Counted from the first letter of the stretch, positions 43,609 through 52,377 are shown. The stretch: DNA of 64,000 nucleotides from an uncultured Flavobacterium sp. (GCA_943912855.1 CALTVC010000003.1:62001-126000); one strand, 5' to 3'. Made by a program: numbers and translations. The notes: generated by a model not told the origin, from the sequence alone.

Positions 43609-44949
43609 TTAATTTGTAAAAGGCAGACCTGCGGTATGCAGCATTTCGTAGTATTTCATGGCGGCATCTATGCGTACCGAAATACGGTCGTACTTAGCCT
43701 GAAGCAAAGCGTTATCTGCATCTATCATCTCGGTAATTACTACCAACTGATTAAGGTATTGCAGTTTTACAAGACGATAGTTTTCGGTAGCGAGTGCATT
43801 AGCAGCATCGGTTACCTTAAACCTTTCCTGAAGCTCCTCGTACTGACGGAACTGCCTGAAGATACGGTCGCGGTTTTCATCTGTAACAATCTCGGTTTGG
43901 CGGACTGCGGCTTCAGCCTTCTTTTTTGCAATACTTACACGACTCTTATTTTTATAAATGCCGCTGATATTATACGTAAGCTGTACCCCCGCGCTACCAA
44001 AGGTGTACGCATAAGGATCGGGCGGAAAAAACATATAGTTCGGGAACTTATAAGCATAACTGCCGTACAGACTTATAACCGGATAGTAATTTGCCTTCGC
44101 ATTTTTCACATCAATTTTACCCGATTCGGCACGCAAACGCATCATACGAAACTCCTCATTTCCTAACGATGCGTTTTGCAAATCGGCAAATTTTAGTTCA
44201 TGCTCATTATGGATTAATCCTAAGGTATCTATCACCACATTATTTTCTTCAGGAAGATTAAGCAGTGTTTTTAGCTCGCTGTAAGCAATTTCTATATCCT
44301 TATGATTATTAATAAGCTGAATCTCTCTGTCTTTAAGTTGGAGTTCTGCCCTAAGCACTTCATTTTTAGTAATAGTACCGTTTTTGTGCAACGCTTTTAC
44401 TTCTTTAAGGCGTTCTTTTTCCTCGATTACATTTTCGGTCAAAAGCTTATCCAGTTGGGTCAGCTTATAAATACCCAGGTAAAGAGCAGTAACTTGCAAC
44501 TTTACATCTTTTTGGGTTTTCTGTACAGCCGTCGCAGCTACTTCGCCATTCAGCTTAGCCTTATCTACCAGATTATTAATACGATTTCCGCTGTACAACG
44601 GCATACTTCCGCTAAAAGTAAAATCGTACATGTTTGGGTTAAGATGGGTCACCTTCTTTCCGTCCAGGCTGCCACGTGTAAACTCGGTAATACTACTTAT
44701 CCGGGCATAGGCCGTATGAAAATCAAACTCAGGCAGACGCATCTCCTGCGTTTCGGCAACCTCTTCTACGGCGATATCTTTTTCGGTTATGGATTTTAAA
44801 ACCCTGTTGTTTTGGGTTTCACTAAGGCTAAGCGCCTGTTTTAGTGGAAGTGGCGCAGGCAATGATTGCTGCGCAATAGCGGCGTTGGTGGCCAGGGCTG
44901 TAACTGCTGCCAGGGGCAAAAGCAGTTGTAGCAACTTGTGGGGGTGCAT
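43609..44949 (-). CDS. TolC-family outer-membrane efflux channel
   Basis: From the ATG at 44949 the protein has 446 residues with a signal peptide ending AIAQQ. The two-fold TolC repeat is visible: LPLKQALSLSETQNNRV near the N-terminus and GNEEFRMMRLRAESGKIDVKNAKANYYP in the second half. It heads the efflux operon. The start at 44970 upstream is rejected because it lies before the signal peptide. Confidence 0.92.
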   Translation of the reverse strand: MHPHKLLQLLLPLAAVTALATNAAIAQQSLPAPLPLKQALSLSETQNNRVLKSITEKDIAVEEVAETQEMRLPEFDFHTAYARISSITEFTRGSLDGKKVTHLNPNMYDFTFSGSMPLYSGNRINNLVDKAKLNGEVAATAVQKTQKDVKLQVTALYLGIYKLTQLDKLLTENVIEEKERLKEVKALHKNGTITKNEVLRAELQLKDREIQLINNHKDIEIAYSELKTLLNLPEENNVVIDTLGLIHNEHELKFADLQNASLGNEEFRMMRLRAESGKIDVKNAKANYYPVISLYGSYAYKFPNYMFFPPDPYAYTFGSAGVQLTYNISGIYKNKSRVSIAKKKAEAAVRQTEIVTDENRDRIFRQFRQYEELQERFKVTDAANALATENYRLVKLQYLNQLVVITEMIDADNALLQAKYDRISVRIDAAMKYYEMLHTAGLPFTN

Positions 44950-44968
44950 AGTTCTTATAACAATTGAC

Positions 44969-44986
44969 ACTGCAAAGTTCTGCAGT
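44969..44986. promoter_or_regulatory. candidate operator before the efflux operon
   Basis: ACTGCA-aagttc-TGCAGT is a dyad 20 nt upstream of the channel ATG. No regulator gene is adjacent. The assignment is tentative. Confidence 0.35.
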
Positions 44987-45086
44987 TTACAACTAGTCTC
45001 ATATATAACAAAAAGACAACAATTTATTTAAATAAGACAAAATGTTAACGCAATCATTTTCAGAAAACAGCACCCCTTAAAAACAA

Positions 45087-45113
45087 AAAACCGGCCTGTT
45101 TAGAGCCGGTTTT
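45087..45113 (-). terminator. terminator of the RRM gene
   Basis: AAAACCGGC and GCCGGTTTT are perfect arms around a 9-nt loop; T-rich sequence follows on the minus strand. Confidence 0.9.
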
Positions 45114-45132
45114 GTATACGTATGTGAGAATA

Positions 45133-45654
45133 CTATTCGTCAGAATCGTTGTTGTAGTCACGACGGTAACCGCCACTATTGCTACGACCTCCACCATTGC
45201 TGTAACGGTCGTTGTTGTTGTAACGATCATTGCTACGGTATCCACCGTTATCGTTACCGCGGTATCCACCACCGTCGTTGCTGCGGTATCCACCACCACC
45301 ACTGCGGTTGTTATCACGGCTAAAGCCACGCTGACCACCATTGTCTCTGTTAAAAGACGGACGGCCATTTCCTCCACCACCACTACCGAAGCTTCTTCTT
45401 TGTGGTTGTTGTGCCCTTGTGTCAGTTTCATTAACAACAATAGGACGGCCTCCTACAGTAGCACCGTTCAGTCCTTGTATGGCGTTTTGCGCTTCTTCAG
45501 CATTTGGCATTTCCACAAACCCAAAACCCTTACTGCGGCCGGTGGTCTTGTCCATAATAATCTTTACAGAATCTACCAGGCCGTACGCCTCAAAAGACTC
45601 CCTTAAATCTGCCTCGCCAAGGGTGAACGGAAGGCTTGCTACAAAAATGTTCAT
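45133..45654 (-). CDS. RRM RNA-binding protein with Gly/Asn-rich tail
   Basis: The 173-residue protein starts with one RRM: RNP2 is IFVASL (residues 3-8) and RNP1 is KGFGFVEM (near 42-49). After residue 90 it becomes a low-complexity tail of GGGG, RSNDGGGYRG and NNDRYSN repeats, the type seen in cold-inducible glycine-rich RNA-binding proteins. It probably acts as an RNA chaperone. A strong promoter and a 5' leader hairpin precede it. Confidence 0.93.
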   Translation of the reverse strand: MNIFVASLPFTLGEADLRESFEAYGLVDSVKIIMDKTTGRSKGFGFVEMPNAEEAQNAIQGLNGATVGGRPIVVNETDTRAQQPQRRSFGSGGGGNGRPSFNRDNGGQRGFSRDNNRSGGGGYRSNDGGGYRGNDNGGYRSNDRYNNNDRYSNGGGRSNSGGYRRDYNNDSDE

Positions 45655-45697
45655 AAAAAATGAATTAAGAAAAAAAATAAATATATAACTACTCTTG

Positions 45698-45757
45698 CCT
45701 GACAGATTTTAAAAAATCAGGATATATCAAATATAGAATTAATTATTTTACAAACAA
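45698..45757 (-). promoter_or_regulatory. promoter and leader hairpin of the RRM gene
   Basis: On the minus strand TTG (45755-45757), 19 nt, TATATTTG (45728-45735) is a consensus promoter. The leader begins with CCTGATTTT...AAAATCTGTCAGG (45698-45721), a hairpin at the very 5' end of the expected RNA. Confidence 0.75.
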
Positions 45758-45804
45758 CAAATTAAATATTATTTAATAAAATTTTAATAACCCGTTATAA
45801 AACA

Positions 45805-45834
45805 AAAAGCCCCAACCATTACAGCAGGGGCTTT
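45805..45834 (-). terminator. terminator of the DUF6252-like lipoprotein gene
   Basis: AAAAGCCCC and GGGGCTTT around a 13-nt loop; T-rich on the minus strand. Confidence 0.8.
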
Positions 45835-45874
45835 CTTATAAAAATACATACAATTCAAATATTATTTACAAGAA

Positions 45875-46351
45875 CTACGGGATTCTTGTAACAGGCAACT
45901 TATAAAAGTGCCCGCTTGTAAAAGAAATTTCTTTACCCTCGCTGTCTAGCGCCAAAAACCTGAAAGTACCGGTAATAAAACCTTTACTCAGATCCGTTTC
46001 AAGTGGATTAGCACTTATGCTTACCCTGCCCGAAGCATCTGCATCAAGCGTAGAATACTCTTCAGTGATACCATCTGCAGTAAATACAAATGTAGCTGTG
46101 TTTGAAGAAGCCTCTCCTAATGTATAATCGCCTGCGCTGGAATTCTGCGTCCTTAATGTAAGCTTCTCAAAGCCACGTGTAGCCGTTACAGTAAGTGAGG
46201 CATCTGAACCTACAGTAGCCGTAAATTCGCCAGCCTGCCACACTTCTCTATCTTTATAGCCCTGTACAGCGGGTGAATTAAAACTTACATCATCCTGACA
46301 TGAGCTAAGAGTAGCAACCAACACAAAAAGTGACAAAATTTTCTTCATCAT
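45875..46351 (-). CDS. small lipoprotein, DUF6252-like
   Basis: From the ATG at 46351 the product has 158 residues with a lipobox TLSSC. The pattern SSAGDYTLGEASSNTATFVF, then GFITGTFRFLALDSEGKEISFTSGHFYKL fits DUF6252 and resembles the end of the lipoprotein at 2.8 kb. The function is unknown. A longer in-frame start at 46393 would lack the signal at its N-terminus and is rejected. Confidence 0.78.
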   Translation of the reverse strand: MMKKILSLFVLVATLSSCQDDVSFNSPAVQGYKDREVWQAGEFTATVGSDASLTVTATRGFEKLTLRTQNSSAGDYTLGEASSNTATFVFTADGITEEYSTLDADASGRVSISANPLETDLSKGFITGTFRFLALDSEGKEISFTSGHFYKLPVTRIP

Positions 46352-46522
46352 TAATATACTTAAGAAGGGGTAATTCAATTTTTCCAACGACAAAAATAGC
46401 TTTTTAAAGAATATATCCTAATCAATTTGAAATAAATCACAACAATTTTTCGTATTTTGAATTTACTCTACCGCATAAATCATAAAAAGCAGTAAACATG
46501 TATATAAAATATAAATCTTTCA

Positions 46523-46530
46523 TATCTTTG
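46523..46530 (+). promoter_or_regulatory. -7 promoter element of rpsP
   Basis: TATCTTTG fits TAnnTTTG, 49 nt before the rpsP ATG. Confidence 0.6.
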
Positions 46531-46547
46531 CATCCTTAAAATTAACA

Positions 46548-46562
46548 GGGGTCGGGTACCCC
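46548..46562 (+). promoter_or_regulatory. leader hairpin of rpsP
   Basis: GGGGT-cgggt-ACCCC forms a 5-bp stem in the rpsP leader, 16 nt before the ATG. It could be a target for feedback control by S16 or another ribosomal protein; that is inference. Confidence 0.45.
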
Positions 46563-46578
46563 ACAAAATCTAAAAAAG

Positions 46579-47127
46579 ATGCCTGTAAGAATCAGACTAC
46601 AACGCCACGGTAAGAAAAACAAACCTTTTTACTGGGTGGTAGCGGCAGACAGCCGTTCTAAACGTGATGGTAAATTCCTTGAAAAAATAGGAACTTACAA
46701 TCCAAACACTAACCCTGCAACTATAGAACTGAACGTAGATACTGCTGTAAAGTGGTTGTTTAACGGTGCTCAGCCTACAGATACTGCAAGGGCTATCCTT
46801 TCTTACAAAGGTGCACTTCTTAAACACCACCTTGAAGGCGGTGTACGCAAAGGTGCTCTTACTGCTGAACAAGCTGCTGAGAAATTTGCTAAATGGGTAG
46901 AAGAAAAAGCTAGTAAAGTACAAGGTAAGAAAGACGGACTATCTGACGCTAAAGCTACTGCTAAGGCAGACGCTCTTGCTGCAGAGAAGAAAGTTAACGA
47001 AGACCGTATTGCTGCTAAAAAAGAAGCTGAAGAAGCTGCTGCCGCTGCAGCTGCTGCCGAGGCTGCTACAGCAGAATCAGCTGAAGAAACTACTTCTGAA
47101 GAAACTACAGAAGAAACCGAAGCTTAA
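46579..47127 (+). CDS. rpsP: 30S ribosomal protein S16 with long acidic tail
   Basis: Residues 1-85 are standard S16 (MPVRIRLQRHGKKNKPFYWVV, DGKFLEKIGTYNP). The usual length is about 80-90 residues; here there are 182. The extra part is first Lys/Ala-rich, then an A8 run and a Glu/Thr-rich acidic end. Such tails are known in Flavobacteria. rimM follows after 14 bp in the same operon. Confidence 0.97.
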   Translation: MPVRIRLQRHGKKNKPFYWVVAADSRSKRDGKFLEKIGTYNPNTNPATIELNVDTAVKWLFNGAQPTDTARAILSYKGALLKHHLEGGVRKGALTAEQAAEKFAKWVEEKASKVQGKKDGLSDAKATAKADALAAEKKVNEDRIAAKKEAEEAAAAAAAAEAATAESAEETTSEETTEETEA

Positions 47128-47141
47128 TTTACATTTGGCGA

Positions 47142-47675
47142 ATGCGTAAAGAGGACTGTTTTTATTTAGGCAAAATCGCCAAAAAATTTAGCTTTAAGGG
47201 TGAAGTACTAGCTTGGCTGGATACTGACGACCCAGGTTATTTTCAGGATATGGAATCAGTGTTTGTTGAAAGAAACAAACATCTGGTTCCATTTTTTATT
47301 GAACAAAGTCGCCTGCACAAAGGCGAGTTCCTTCGTATAAAATTTGAAGACATAGACAGCGAAGAAGATGCCGATGCCATTATGGGCAGCGCTGTTTACC
47401 TACCCCTTACCATGCTACCGAAGCTGGAAGGCAACAAATTTTACTTTCACGAAATCATTGGCTTTAAAGCCGAAGACCAACGCCTTGGCGACATAGGCGT
47501 TATTGCAGGGATAAACGACACTTCATCTCAGGCTCTTTTTGAAATCAAAAAAGGTGACATAGAAATCCTTGTCCCTATGATTGATGATTTCATTATAAAA
47601 GTAGACCGCGAAAACAAAACCATAGTACTAAATACTCCCGAAGGACTTGTAGACCTATATTTAGGTTTAAGCTAG
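47142..47675 (+). CDS. rimM: ribosome maturation factor RimM
   Basis: The 177-residue protein has the RimM N-terminal barrel (YLGKIAKKFSFKGEVLAWLDTD) and the PRC-barrel (EIIGFKAEDQRLGDIGVIAGI). It binds S19 and helps mature the 30S head. The distance to rpsP is 14 bp. Confidence 0.96.
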   Translation: MRKEDCFYLGKIAKKFSFKGEVLAWLDTDDPGYFQDMESVFVERNKHLVPFFIEQSRLHKGEFLRIKFEDIDSEEDADAIMGSAVYLPLTMLPKLEGNKFYFHEIIGFKAEDQRLGDIGVIAGINDTSSQALFEIKKGDIEILVPMIDDFIIKVDRENKTIVLNTPEGLVDLYLGLS

Positions 47676-47711
47676 TTTTTGTTTCAGGTTTAAAGTTTAA
47701 GGTTACTCACT

Positions 47712-47836
47712 CAATTTCTTCAATCATTTAAAAATTGAAAGATTTAATGATTGAAAAATTCAGCGTAAGTCTATCATCTTTCGTCTATTATCTTTGCGTC
47801 TTTCTAATTTAAAATTCATCATTCAAAATTTAAAAT
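47712..47836. repeat. AT-rich word repeats between rimM and trmN6
   Basis: AATTTCTTCAATCATT (near 47712) and AATGATTGAAAAATT (near 47746) are inverted. TTTAAAATTCATCATTCAAA at 47808 belongs to the family at 5708-5732. Confidence 0.65.
47789..47796 (+). promoter_or_regulatory. -7 promoter element of trmN6
   Basis: TATCTTTG fits TAnnTTTG, 50 nt before the ATG at 47847. Confidence 0.5.
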
Positions 47837-47846
47837 AAAAAAGATA

Positions 47847-48560
47847 ATGTCCATCTTCCAGTTTAAGCAATTCGCCATTCAACAAGATAAAACCGCCATG
47901 AAGGTAGGTACAGATGGCGTACTGCTGGGCGCTTGGGCTCCCGTAGCACATCACCCATACAACGTATTGGATATAGGTGCCGGAACCGGACTTATTTCGC
48001 TGATGCTGGCGCAACGCTGTGGCGCCGAACAGATAGACGGACTGGAAATAGATGCCATGGCACACGAGCAGTGTGTAGAGAATTTTGAAGCTTCTCTATG
48101 GGGCGACCGACTGTTTTGCTACCACGCCAGCCTGGACGATTTTATGGAAGAATGGGAAGAGGAATACGACCTGATTGTAAGCAATCCACCGTTTTATACC
48201 GAAGACTATACCAGCGGCGATGCACAGCGAGATGCCGCCCGTTTTACCACCTCACTACCGTTTCAGGATTTGCTGGAAGCATCGGGTATTATACTAAGCG
48301 AGAACGGAGTTTTGGCAGTAATCATACCGTTTAAGGAGGAAGCGAATTTTATTGCATTGGCACAAGAAGAAGGTTTGTTCCCGTTTAAGATTACCCACGT
48401 AAAAGGTACACCCGAAAGCCCCGTAAAGCGTAGCCTGCTTGCCTTTAGCCGTCATGAAACCAACGACATTGATACAGACGAGCTTATCATTGAAACCGCC
48501 CGCCATCAATATACCAAAGCGTACATAAATCTTACAAAGGATTTTTATTTGAAGATGTAG
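47847..48560 (+). CDS. trmN6: tRNA1(Val) adenine-37 N6-methyltransferase (YfiC-like)
   Basis: The 237-residue protein has FQFKQFAIQQDKTAMKVGTDGVLLGAW, the family N-terminus, DIGAGTGLISLMLAQR as SAM motif I and SNPPFY near residue 112 as the N6-adenine catalytic motif. YfiC modifies A37 of tRNA-Val. It follows rpsP-rimM, a gene order common in Flavobacteriaceae. Confidence 0.9.
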   Translation: MSIFQFKQFAIQQDKTAMKVGTDGVLLGAWAPVAHHPYNVLDIGAGTGLISLMLAQRCGAEQIDGLEIDAMAHEQCVENFEASLWGDRLFCYHASLDDFMEEWEEEYDLIVSNPPFYTEDYTSGDAQRDAARFTTSLPFQDLLEASGIILSENGVLAVIIPFKEEANFIALAQEEGLFPFKITHVKGTPESPVKRSLLAFSRHETNDIDTDELIIETARHQYTKAYINLTKDFYLKM

Positions 48561-49349
48561 TTACTTCTTCCAAACCACCTGGTACGGATAGGTTTCATAC
48601 GCCGTGTTATCTTCATTTATGGTAAAGCCTTTCTTCTCATCTTCACGGGATTGGTTGTACCAAAGCGTGGCACTATCCATGTCTTTCATATTATAGTAGC
48701 ACATGGCTTTATAGTACTTGGCATCGCTAAACTCCCCGTAGTTTTTCAACGCCCGGTCCAGGATAACTATAGCCTCTTTGTACCGGCTTTGCTCGTATAC
48801 CGAAACACCATAATAGAACAACACCGTGGCATGTACCCACTCCTCACCTTTCTTCCCCATCTCGTTTATATAACCAAGAAAACATTTTTCAGCAGCCTTA
48901 TAATCATTCAGTTGTAAGTAACAGAGCCCCATGTAAAAATCATACGTGTGGTCCATAACATAGCGGTTACCGTATCGTTTTTTACAATCCTCAAAATCAG
49001 CAAGCGCATCCTTATAGGTCTTGGCAAAAATGCATTTTATAAACGCCCGGTATTCCTGCCATCTTTCACGGTCGTAATGTACTGCTTTGTCTATATAAAC
49101 CATCCCAAGCTCATATTTACGTTGCTTAAAAAGCGGCATCGCCTTCTGTTGCCAGAGGTAGGCTATGGTGCTGTCTTTCTTCAGCCCGGCATCCAAGCAC
49201 TCCTGCCATTCGTGCGAAAAAAGCGGTTTTTGGTGCGCGCAATTGTCGGCAAATTCTTCAATGATTTTTTGCTGGGCAGCGGTAGTCTTTTGTGCATTAA
49301 GGGAATACGCAAAAGACATTGCAAAAAGCAGGCAGAGTATTGATTTCAT
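48561..49349 (-). CDS. exported TPR-repeat protein
   Basis: The 262-residue protein has a signal peptide ending SLNAQ and at least three TPR-like helices (KYELGMVYIDKAVHYDRERWQEY, LCYLQLNDYKAAEKCFLGYI, SRYKEAIVILDRALKNYGEF). TPR proteins scaffold other proteins in the periplasm. It converges tail to tail with trmN6 with no gap. Confidence 0.85.
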   Translation of the reverse strand: MKSILCLLFAMSFAYSLNAQKTTAAQQKIIEEFADNCAHQKPLFSHEWQECLDAGLKKDSTIAYLWQQKAMPLFKQRKYELGMVYIDKAVHYDRERWQEYRAFIKCIFAKTYKDALADFEDCKKRYGNRYVMDHTYDFYMGLCYLQLNDYKAAEKCFLGYINEMGKKGEEWVHATVLFYYGVSVYEQSRYKEAIVILDRALKNYGEFSDAKYYKAMCYYNMKDMDSATLWYNQSREDEKKGFTINEDNTAYETYPYQVVWKK

Positions 49350-49395
49350 GGGATAGTGGTTTTTGATTTTGCAATCTTTACTAAATACTAACGTA

Positions 49396-49476
49396 ATAAA
49401 ACGTTTTATAGTGAGTCGTACATTGCAATTTCCTTACAAATCTCCTACAACACAATTCAAATCACGAAAACGTTTT
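49396..49476. promoter_or_regulatory. paired AAAACGTTTT palindromes
   Basis: ATAAAACGTTTTAT (49396-49409) is a perfect 14-bp palindrome and AAAACGTTTT (49467-49476) a perfect 10-bp one, centres 69 bp apart. They lie in the gap between the TPR gene and the acyl-CoA dehydrogenase. This looks like a two-site operator, perhaps allowing looping. Confidence 0.6.
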
Positions 49477-49525
49477 ATTATTTCACAAAAATTCAATTTC
49501 AATCGAAATATTGAACATTTTTTTA

Positions 49526-49556
49526 TTGAATTGTTAGAATTCTTTAGCTACATTTG
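49526..49556 (+). promoter_or_regulatory. promoter of the acyl-CoA dehydrogenase gene
   Basis: TTG (49526-49528), 20 nt, TACATTTG (49549-49556) is a consensus-like promoter, 21 nt before the ATG. Confidence 0.7.
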
Positions 49557-49577
49557 TTTCAGACTAAAAACAAGCAA

Positions 49578-50756
49578 ATGAAACCCGATCTTTTTCAGGC
49601 ACCTGATTACTACCTGGTTGACGACCTGTTAACCGATGAGCACAAAATGGTGCGCGATGCTGCCCGCGAGTGGGTAAAGCGCGAAGTTTCGCCTATTATA
49701 GAGGAATATGCCCAAAAGGCGGAGTTCCCAAAACAAATCATTAACGGTCTTGCCGAAATTGGCGCTTTTGGCCCATATATCCCTGAGGAATACGGCGGTG
49801 CAGGTCTGGACCAGATCAGCTACGGTCTTATCATGCAGGAGATAGAGCGTGGTGACAGTGGCGTACGCAGTACGGCTTCTGTACAGTCGTCGTTGGTTAT
49901 GTATCCTATATGGAAATACGGCAACGAGGAGCAGCGCAAAAAGTACCTGCCTAAGCTGGCAAGTGGCGAATTCATTGGCTGTTTCGGGCTTACCGAACCG
50001 GATCACGGAAGTAACCCGGGCGGCATGATTACCAACTTTAAAGACAAGGGCGACCATTACCTGCTAAACGGCGCCAAAATGTGGATTAGCAATGCCCCAT
50101 TTGCCGATATAGCGGTGGTTTGGGCAAAGGACGAAACCGGTCGTATTCACGGGCTTATCGTGGAGCGTGGCATGGAAGGTTTCACTACACCTGAAACACA
50201 CAACAAATGGTCGTTAAGAGCCTCTGCCACAGGCGAATTGATATTTGACAATGTAAAAGTTCCTAAGGAAAACCTGCTACCTAACAAGAGTGGCCTGGGC
50301 GCTCCACTAGGATGCTTGGATTCAGCACGTTACGGTATTGCATGGGGTGCCATTGGCGCTGCCATGGACTGCTACGATACTGCCCTAAGATACAGCAAAG
50401 AACGCATACAGTTTGATAAGCCAATAGGCGCTACCCAACTACAACAGAAGAAGTTAGCCGAGATGATTACCGAAATCACCAAAGCGCAATTGCTTACCTG
50501 GAGGCTGGGCGTACTGCGCAACGAAGGCAAGGCAACGAGCGCGCAAATATCTATGGCTAAGCGAAATAACGTAGACATGGCCATCCATATAGCCCGCGAG
50601 GCGAGGCAAATACTGGGCGGTATGGGCATTACGGGCGAGTACAGCATTATGCGCCACATGATGAACCTGGAGAGCGTAATTACCTACGAAGGTACCCACG
50701 ACATCCACCTGCTTATAACCGGACTCGACATTACAGGACTAAACGCCTTTAAATAA
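49578..50756 (+). CDS. acyl-CoA dehydrogenase, glutaryl-CoA dehydrogenase-like
   Basis: From the ATG at 49578 the protein has 392 residues. ERGDSGVRSTASVQSSLV, GCFGLTEPDHGSNPGGM (FAD contact) and TYEGTHDIHLLITG with catalytic Glu371 are the marks of the glutaryl-CoA dehydrogenase branch. It would oxidise glutaryl-CoA, in lysine or tryptophan breakdown, to crotonyl-CoA. No lysine degradation genes are near; the substrate is inferred from sequence type only. Confidence 0.9.
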   Translation: MKPDLFQAPDYYLVDDLLTDEHKMVRDAAREWVKREVSPIIEEYAQKAEFPKQIINGLAEIGAFGPYIPEEYGGAGLDQISYGLIMQEIERGDSGVRSTASVQSSLVMYPIWKYGNEEQRKKYLPKLASGEFIGCFGLTEPDHGSNPGGMITNFKDKGDHYLLNGAKMWISNAPFADIAVVWAKDETGRIHGLIVERGMEGFTTPETHNKWSLRASATGELIFDNVKVPKENLLPNKSGLGAPLGCLDSARYGIAWGAIGAAMDCYDTALRYSKERIQFDKPIGATQLQQKKLAEMITEITKAQLLTWRLGVLRNEGKATSAQISMAKRNNVDMAIHIAREARQILGGMGITGEYSIMRHMMNLESVITYEGTHDIHLLITGLDITGLNAFK

Positions 50757-50819
50757 CAAACAGCTGTAAAGCGGTATACATACAAGCCTTTACACAACTG
50801 TTACTTTTTTTATTTTTTT

Positions 50820-50872
50820 CACCCCAAAGTAGCTACAATGCCTTAACAGCATGCCTACTTTGGGGTGTTTTT
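50820..50872 (+). terminator. terminator of the acyl-CoA dehydrogenase gene
   Basis: CACCCCAAAGTAG and CTACTTTGGGGTG are perfect 13-bp arms with an inner ATGC/GCAT step, followed by TTTTTG. Confidence 0.92.
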
Positions 50873-51190
50873 GTGTTGTAGTTGCTACAGGCTATTTTCG
50901 TGCTAAATACTATACATGGGTTTACTGCACAAACAGCTTCAGTACTACGCATTTGGCAGGGTTGTACCTTTATAATTTTTTTTTACTTCATCTGCTCTTC
51001 CCCTGATTTTTTTACTGAACAACTGCCTTCAGTACTTCGTGTTTTGTATTGGCATAGCTTTGCACAAGTTGAATTTTAGGTTTACCCCTACCCGAGCGGA
51101 AGCGAACCGACGAAGCAATTTTACCAACCGCACTAATTCAAATTAAGGACTCTTTACTTCGTGAAATTCGTGTCAAAAAAAGGCCAACAA
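50873..51190. other. gene-free stretch with a degenerate duplication
   Basis: A 36-nt segment at 50921-50957 recurs at 51011-51047 with about three quarters identity (shared TTTACTG and CTTCAGTACT). A TAGCTTTG (51055-51062) fits a -7 element. No protein-coding frame is convincing. Confidence 0.5.
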
Positions 51191-51192
51191 AA

Positions 51193-51226
51193 AACCCCTG
51201 CACGGGATAATGCAGAGGTTCTTTTT
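51193..51226. terminator. bidirectional terminator after ald
   Basis: AACCCCTGCA and TGCAGAGGTT pair with one mismatch; T-runs follow on both strands. Confidence 0.8.
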
Positions 51227-51259
51227 TAACAAACAGAAAACTGGAAACAATAATAACAA

Positions 51260-52354
51260 TTAAACCAGGGAGCTCTGAAAGGCTTCATGTATTTCGTCTA
51301 TCATTACATCCCCTTTTACGATATTAAGGCCTCTACCGAGGTCAGGGTATTCGCGGCATGCGGTTTCCCACCCCAGGTTAGCCAACTTAATAATATATGG
51401 TAACGTTACGTTAGTCAATGCCAGTGTGCTGGTATAAGGTACCGCACCCGGCATGTTTGTAACGCAGTAGTGCACTATGTCATTTATAATATAGGTAGGC
51501 TCTTCGTGCGTGGTAGGACGTGTAGTTTCGAAACAGCCACCCTGGTCTACCGCTACGTCTACCATAACCGTACCCGGACGCATTTCCTTAAGCATGGCAC
51601 GGGTTATGAGCCTTGGCGCACGCGCCCCGGGTATTAGTACCGCGCCTATAATAAGGTCGTGTGTTTTTATGTGTTTACGTATGTTGTACACGCTACTAAA
51701 CTCTGTAACCACGTGGGGTGGCATAACATCGTTTATATAGCGCAGGCGTTTCATATTAATGTCGAGCATGGTTACGTGGGCACCCAGCCCCGCAGCCATC
51801 TTGGCCGCCTGTACCCCTACTACGCCCGCGCCCAGTATGAGCACGCGCCCCGGAGGTACACCCGGTACTCCGCCCAGCAATACGCCACGACCTTTAACGG
51901 GTTTCTCTAAATATTTGGCTCCCTGCTGTATGGCCATACGCCCGGCTACTTCACTCATAGGCGTTAGCAACGGTAACGAACCATCGGCATCGCTTACGGT
52001 TTCGTAGGCTATGCAAACGGCTTTGCTGGCTATCATGGCACGGGTAAGGCTCTCTGAACTGGCAAAGTGGAAATAGGTAAAGATTATCTGGTTACGCTTT
52101 ATGAGCGGATACTCTACCGGTATGGGTTCCTTAACCTTTACTATGAGTTCGCCCATGGCATATACCGCCTCAAGACTAGGTAGCATAATGGCACCTGCCT
52201 CACGGTAATCCTCATCTGGGAAACCGCTACCTTCCCCTGCCGATTCCTGTATAAATACTTCGTGTCCGTAGTTAACCAGTTCGTATACCCCTCCCGGCGT
52301 TAGGGCTACCCGGTTTTCTCCGTTCTTCATTTCTTTTGGTACCCCTATTTTCAT
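51260..52354 (-). CDS. ald: alanine dehydrogenase
   Basis: From the ATG at 52354 the protein has 364 residues, the normal length. MKIGVPKEMKNGENRVALTP is the conserved N-terminus, GAGVVGVQAAKMAAGLGAHV the NAD-binding Rossmann motif and YFHFASS holds the substrate His. It interconverts alanine and pyruvate with NAD. The gene stands alone behind an operator-like palindrome. The longer start at 52390 is rejected because it would lie within the leader. Confidence 0.95.
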   Translation of the reverse strand: MKIGVPKEMKNGENRVALTPGGVYELVNYGHEVFIQESAGEGSGFPDEDYREAGAIMLPSLEAVYAMGELIVKVKEPIPVEYPLIKRNQIIFTYFHFASSESLTRAMIASKAVCIAYETVSDADGSLPLLTPMSEVAGRMAIQQGAKYLEKPVKGRGVLLGGVPGVPPGRVLILGAGVVGVQAAKMAAGLGAHVTMLDINMKRLRYINDVMPPHVVTEFSSVYNIRKHIKTHDLIIGAVLIPGARAPRLITRAMLKEMRPGTVMVDVAVDQGGCFETTRPTTHEEPTYIINDIVHYCVTNMPGAVPYTSTLALTNVTLPYIIKLANLGWETACREYPDLGRGLNIVKGDVMIDEIHEAFQSSLV

Positions 52355-52377
52355 GACGGTCTTGATTAAATTTTCTG

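Noticed and set aside
45112..45606. 164-codon Val/Thr-rich frame opposite the RRM gene
   Set aside because: It is the complement of the Gly/Asn-rich tail; the skewed composition explains the open frame.
50882..51079. 65-codon frame starting at TTG
   Set aside because: It crosses the degenerate duplication, has no plausible start and no recognisable content.
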